DNA of 64,000 bases, from positions 72,547,425 to 72,611,424 of the forward strand of contig NW_022098076.1 in NCBI RefSeq assembly GCF_002288925.2, in the 5' to 3' direction. This DNA is from Delphinapterus leucas (Eukaryota; Chordata; Mammalia; Artiodactyla; Monodontidae). The notes below the pieces were generated by a model. The model saw only the letters and a program-made list of their open reading frames with translations. It was not told the DNA's origin and did no database searches. A program made the position numbers and the translations under genes. Below, in pieces: positions 60,983 through 64,000 of this stretch. Positions within the stretch are counted from its first letter, which is position 1. The number at the start of each line of letters is the position of its first letter.

Positions 60983-60989
60983 ACAAATT

Positions 60990-63110
60990 TTTTTTTAGTT
61001 CTACTATGCTCCAGGTACTATGATAGGCATTGCATTTGCCTCTCTGGTTAACTGGAAGTATAGCTACCGAGTTACCAAATCTGAATACAAACTTATTTCT
61101 ACCACTTTATAAGTTATTATATTTGTTTTACCATAATGCATATATTGTCATGAATTTTAAGTTCCTTGGGAAATGGAAAAGTTTGGCTATATGATGTTAG
61201 TTATTCAAAATTGTTTAAAATACTATCTACTATTTATTAATAAATCATTTAGCACAGCACTTGGTTATTAGAAGCATTTAATAAGTATTGACTATTATTA
61301 TTTTAGTATTATCAAACTGTATTAATTGATTATTTGACAGTGGTAAAAATTAAATATAAAAATATTAAACCCATTTAAGTACTAATTTTCACCCAGAAAA
61401 TGATGGACTATTTTTTTTTATTTTTAGTATATTTCCTAAAAATTTAATATTCAGTGGTATAAAGCACACTTTAAGATTGTCTTTGTTTCATAGAATCTAG
61501 GCAAGGAAAGGACATGAAGTCTATAACCTGACTTTAGTGAGAAGTGCCTTCAAATTAAATTCTGACTAAAATTTATTCTGTTCTCACAGTTGAAAAAAGA
61601 TTCCATTCTGCGACCTCTGAAAGATGTTTTAAAACCCTTATAGCTGGAAAGAGTCCTTTATAATTTCTAACATTAATATTCCCTATAACCCTGAGAACTG
61701 TTCTTTTCTAAAAATTAAATTCACTGATTCTTCACAATTCTCACAATACACGTTTACATATTTGAAAACATTCCAAGTTCTCCATGTTCTTTTTAAACTG
61801 TAAAAAAGATTAAATATCCCATTTATTCGCTTGAGGAAAAGGTTATTGTATTGCTTTGCCAGTAACAGCAGTTACAGAATTTTAAAACTAGTGGCATTTG
61901 TTGTACTACTGGAGTATTTAGGGAAAAAAAACAAAAAATCCACTCGGACTGTAATACACTATGCAGTTTTTTGTTTTTGTTTTTTTTTTACAGAAAGGAT
62001 AGAAATCAAGGAGTAAATGAGAAAAAAAGTATGCGAGCTAGTTCAAAATGATAATAGGGAAAATTGTATAATAATCAAGTTATTATCTTTAACATTTTAG
62101 AATATTTAGGAGGAAAATAATGAGAGGTTGATTTTTGACTAGACATTAAAAAAATTAAACTGGATCTGAAAGGGAAACTGTATATCGAATTGGAAAGAGT
62201 ATAATGACTTATAAACATTGTACATAAACCTGATGTGGCCAGCACTCATATTTAGTTGGTCAGTGGACACAGAAATTAAATGACAGAATGATGGAAACCC
62301 TCTTATTCATCACTATATCCCAGTCTCTGATATGAGGTAGCTGCTGAATAGATATCTCCTGAGAGGCCTGCAAGAGGAATATAGACAGACCTTGAACTCC
62401 AAACTGATGCACCTGGGCTGGTACTTCTATACTGGGAAAATATCCGCCCCTGTTTCCATAACACTTGAATCCATCCACCCTTCCTTTTGTTTTCCATTCC
62501 CTTATCCAATTACCTTCTTCCTTTTTCCACTACATGTTAAAAAAATAGCCCCAAATATTTCTTATAATTTTGTCTAACAGAACACAATAGGCACTGCTTC
62601 CTTGCCATCAATTTTACCTGGCCCCAGTGATTCTACCCACTATGATAAAACTCTCTTTCCTGTCCATTTGTTTTCCTACCTCTGTTTTTATTTTTACTCT
62701 GAGTTATAAATTATCAATACTAACTAATTACAAGCATATAAAGTGAAGTGTGCTTTTAGTGCAATATTTTACATATATAGTTTTTATATGTAGATCACAT
62801 ATCACGTATGTGATATGTATATATTTAGACAAATTGCATGGGTGTGTATAGTTCTGTTTTATTACATCTTATATAATTAAAATCATCAAAATGATTTCCT
62901 GAAAAATCATCTTCTAAAATTTAGTATAGGATTTTATATATTTAAATTGTCATTTTATAATACTTTTATGTCAAAGACAAAGGTATAACGAATACTTTTT
63001 AGTTTAGAGGAATGTATTCTTGTGTATTTAATAAAATTGTAACAGAAATCTTTCTTTTTTTGTTTTTTTTGGTCTGAGTTTCTCTATATATTTGTATATA
63101 AGTAATATGT
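60990..63110. other. Intron before the second exon, no recognised feature
   Basis: AT-rich with short A and T runs and TA-rich patches (62770-62830). 61005-61060 may be a short antisense L2/MIR scrap. No gene or clear repeat. Confidence 0.45.
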
Positions 63111-63162
63111 ATATATGTATGTATGTATATACATTTCTCTTCTTTTTTTTAATACTTTAAAG

Positions 63163-63289
63163 GGTCACATGATCGCATCCTGTGATGCCTGTGGAGTTAC
63201 AAAGCTATGGGATTTTCGGAAGCTCTTACCAATTGTGTCCATTGATGTAGGTCCAAGTCCTGGCAATGAGGTGAACTTTGATTCATCAG
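63163..63289 (+). CDS. SPAG16: SPAG16 coding exon, 127 nt, end of one WD40 repeat and linker
   Basis: Seen: acceptor tract (tctcttctttttttt... ctttaaag) and donor TCATCAG|gtagga enclose 127 nt. In phase 0 it begins GHMIASCDACGVTKLWDFRK, continues LLPIVSIDVGPSPGNEVNFD and ends SS plus one base (phase 1 donor). It joins in frame to the exon ending at 31072. The LWD motif closes the WD repeat opened on the previous exon, and the conserved NFDSS stretch leads to the next blade. Known: these residues match the SPAG16/PF20 C-terminus nearly position for position, including the long inter-blade linker. Inference: this is probably the penultimate coding exon. If the intron were retained, translation would stop at TAA 63307-63309, six codons past the donor. 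Other WD40 proteins do not share the linker, so the assignment is firm. Confidence 0.94.
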
Positions 63290-64000
63290 GTAGGATCTTT
63301 TTTGTGTAACATTCTTGACCAAGCTAACAGCTTTAGTATTTGTTCTGAAACTATTTTCTATTGCCACTTTATGTTTTTTGCATTTCCTTCTCTTTAAAAA
63401 TCTGTTCTTGATATTATACTAGAATATACTACATTATGCTGTATTTATCATATGATATATATCACGTCATATAGTGAAAGCATTACATTTATCACATATG
63501 TAAAGGAAGAAATAATAGAGGAGATAAGTGTGTGCTAATTTAGATTACTCAAGTTCCTAGCAGCATCATGCAAAATTTGGAGTCTACATCCCTTAGAATC
63601 ACCATCCAACGTAAGTAAATTGAGTTTTTTGAAGGTAAAATAGCTAAAAGTAGGGAAGAACAAAAGTTTGGCAAAAATAAAATTGAAGCTAATGGAATAC
63701 TTTATAATAATTTAGTAATACCCCATATTCTCTAGATTTTACAATTAATTTTAAATATATATTCATCTTGTTGCAAATTGCGTCTAGTAATAAGTATATT
63801 AATTGGTAATAATTGTAGTATTATTATCTGTGCTTGGCATCTTTTCTGCAGTAATATAACCGTTAACGGTGAGGTAAATTATTTTATCCTTGCTGATGAT
63901 GAAGAGTGTAGCAACTGATGTTAACAACCACACAGTGATTCCACTTGATTTAAAAGGTTACAATTACATCTCTATCTTTAATGATAGCCTATGCTAAATA
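63290..64000 (+). other. SPAG16: SPAG16 intron, 5' end (donor gtagga)
   Basis: Phase 1 intron start, continuing beyond the window. AT-rich with no recognisable repeat or exon. The first in-frame stop after the donor is TAA at 63307-63309. Confidence 0.85.

Larger units (their letters stand above)
31073..63162 (+). other. SPAG16: SPAG16 complete intron, about 32.1 kb, phase 0
   Basis: The intron opens with gtgagt and closes with ag, and separates two exons that join in frame within one WD40 repeat. It carries L1s in both orientations, five of the CHR SINEs with clear TSDs or tails, L2, MIR and MER20-like copies. No nested gene was found. The open frames inside are short or lie in L1 and SINE sequence. 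Confidence 0.9.

Noticed and set aside
63115..63162. Coding sequence upstream of GHM in the frame of the second exon
   Set aside because: The residues before the acceptor (translated TA- and T-rich intron) do not match SPAG16. The AG at 63161-63162 marks the true start.

Overview
The window is intronic, repeat-dense mammalian DNA. It is AT-rich and has no bacterial or viral gene organisation. Repeated copies of tRNA-derived SINEs that open with 'cttccctggtggcgcagtgg' identify CHR-type SINEs. Together with L1 3' ends of the cetartiodactyl type and no visible BovB or Alu, they point to a cetacean (whale or dolphin) genome. That assignment rests on recognising the families, not on a database search.

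Only two coding exons can be supported, both on the + strand: 31007-31072 (66 nt) and 63163-63289 (127 nt). Read in phase they give GKCEQSLYGHMHSINDATFTPR and then GHMIASCDACGVTKLWDFRK and onward. I recognise this as the C-terminal WD40 region of SPAG16 (PF20 homologue), an axonemal central-apparatus protein needed for cilium and sperm-flagellum motility. The exons join in frame (phase 0) and together make most of one WD repeat ending LWD. The rest of the window is SPAG16 intron: the 3' part of the upstream intron (1-31006), a complete intron of about 32.1 kb (31073-63162), and the start of the downstream intron (63290-64000). The final exon(s) lie outside.

Layout. 0-8.5 kb: MIR, one CHR SINE, an antisense old L1 and much unassigned sequence. 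8.5-10.8 kb: a nest of at least four retroelements. 11-29 kb: microsatellites, MIRs, L2-like fragments, MER5-type DNA transposons, two solo MaLR LTRs and a short L1 with clean target-site duplications (TSDs). 29.7-30.2 kb: an L2. 31 kb: exon. 36.5-37.5 kb: an antisense L1 that appears to carry about 0.5 kb of 3'-transduced sequence between perfect 15-bp TSDs. 38.1 kb: young CHR SINE. 40.7 kb: truncated L1. 42.8-45.5 kb: a 5'-complete but 3'-lost L1. 45.5-46.2 kb: antisense old L1. 47.7-54.5 kb: CHR SINEs, MER20-like element, L2s and MIRs. 55.5-58.3 kb: an internally deleted old L1. 60.6-61.0 kb: long-form CHR SINE. 63.2 kb: exon.

No RNA gene, CRISPR array, promoter or second protein-coding gene could be supported, and no new biological system was found. 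The most notable item is the probable L1 3' transduction at 36.5-37.5 kb.
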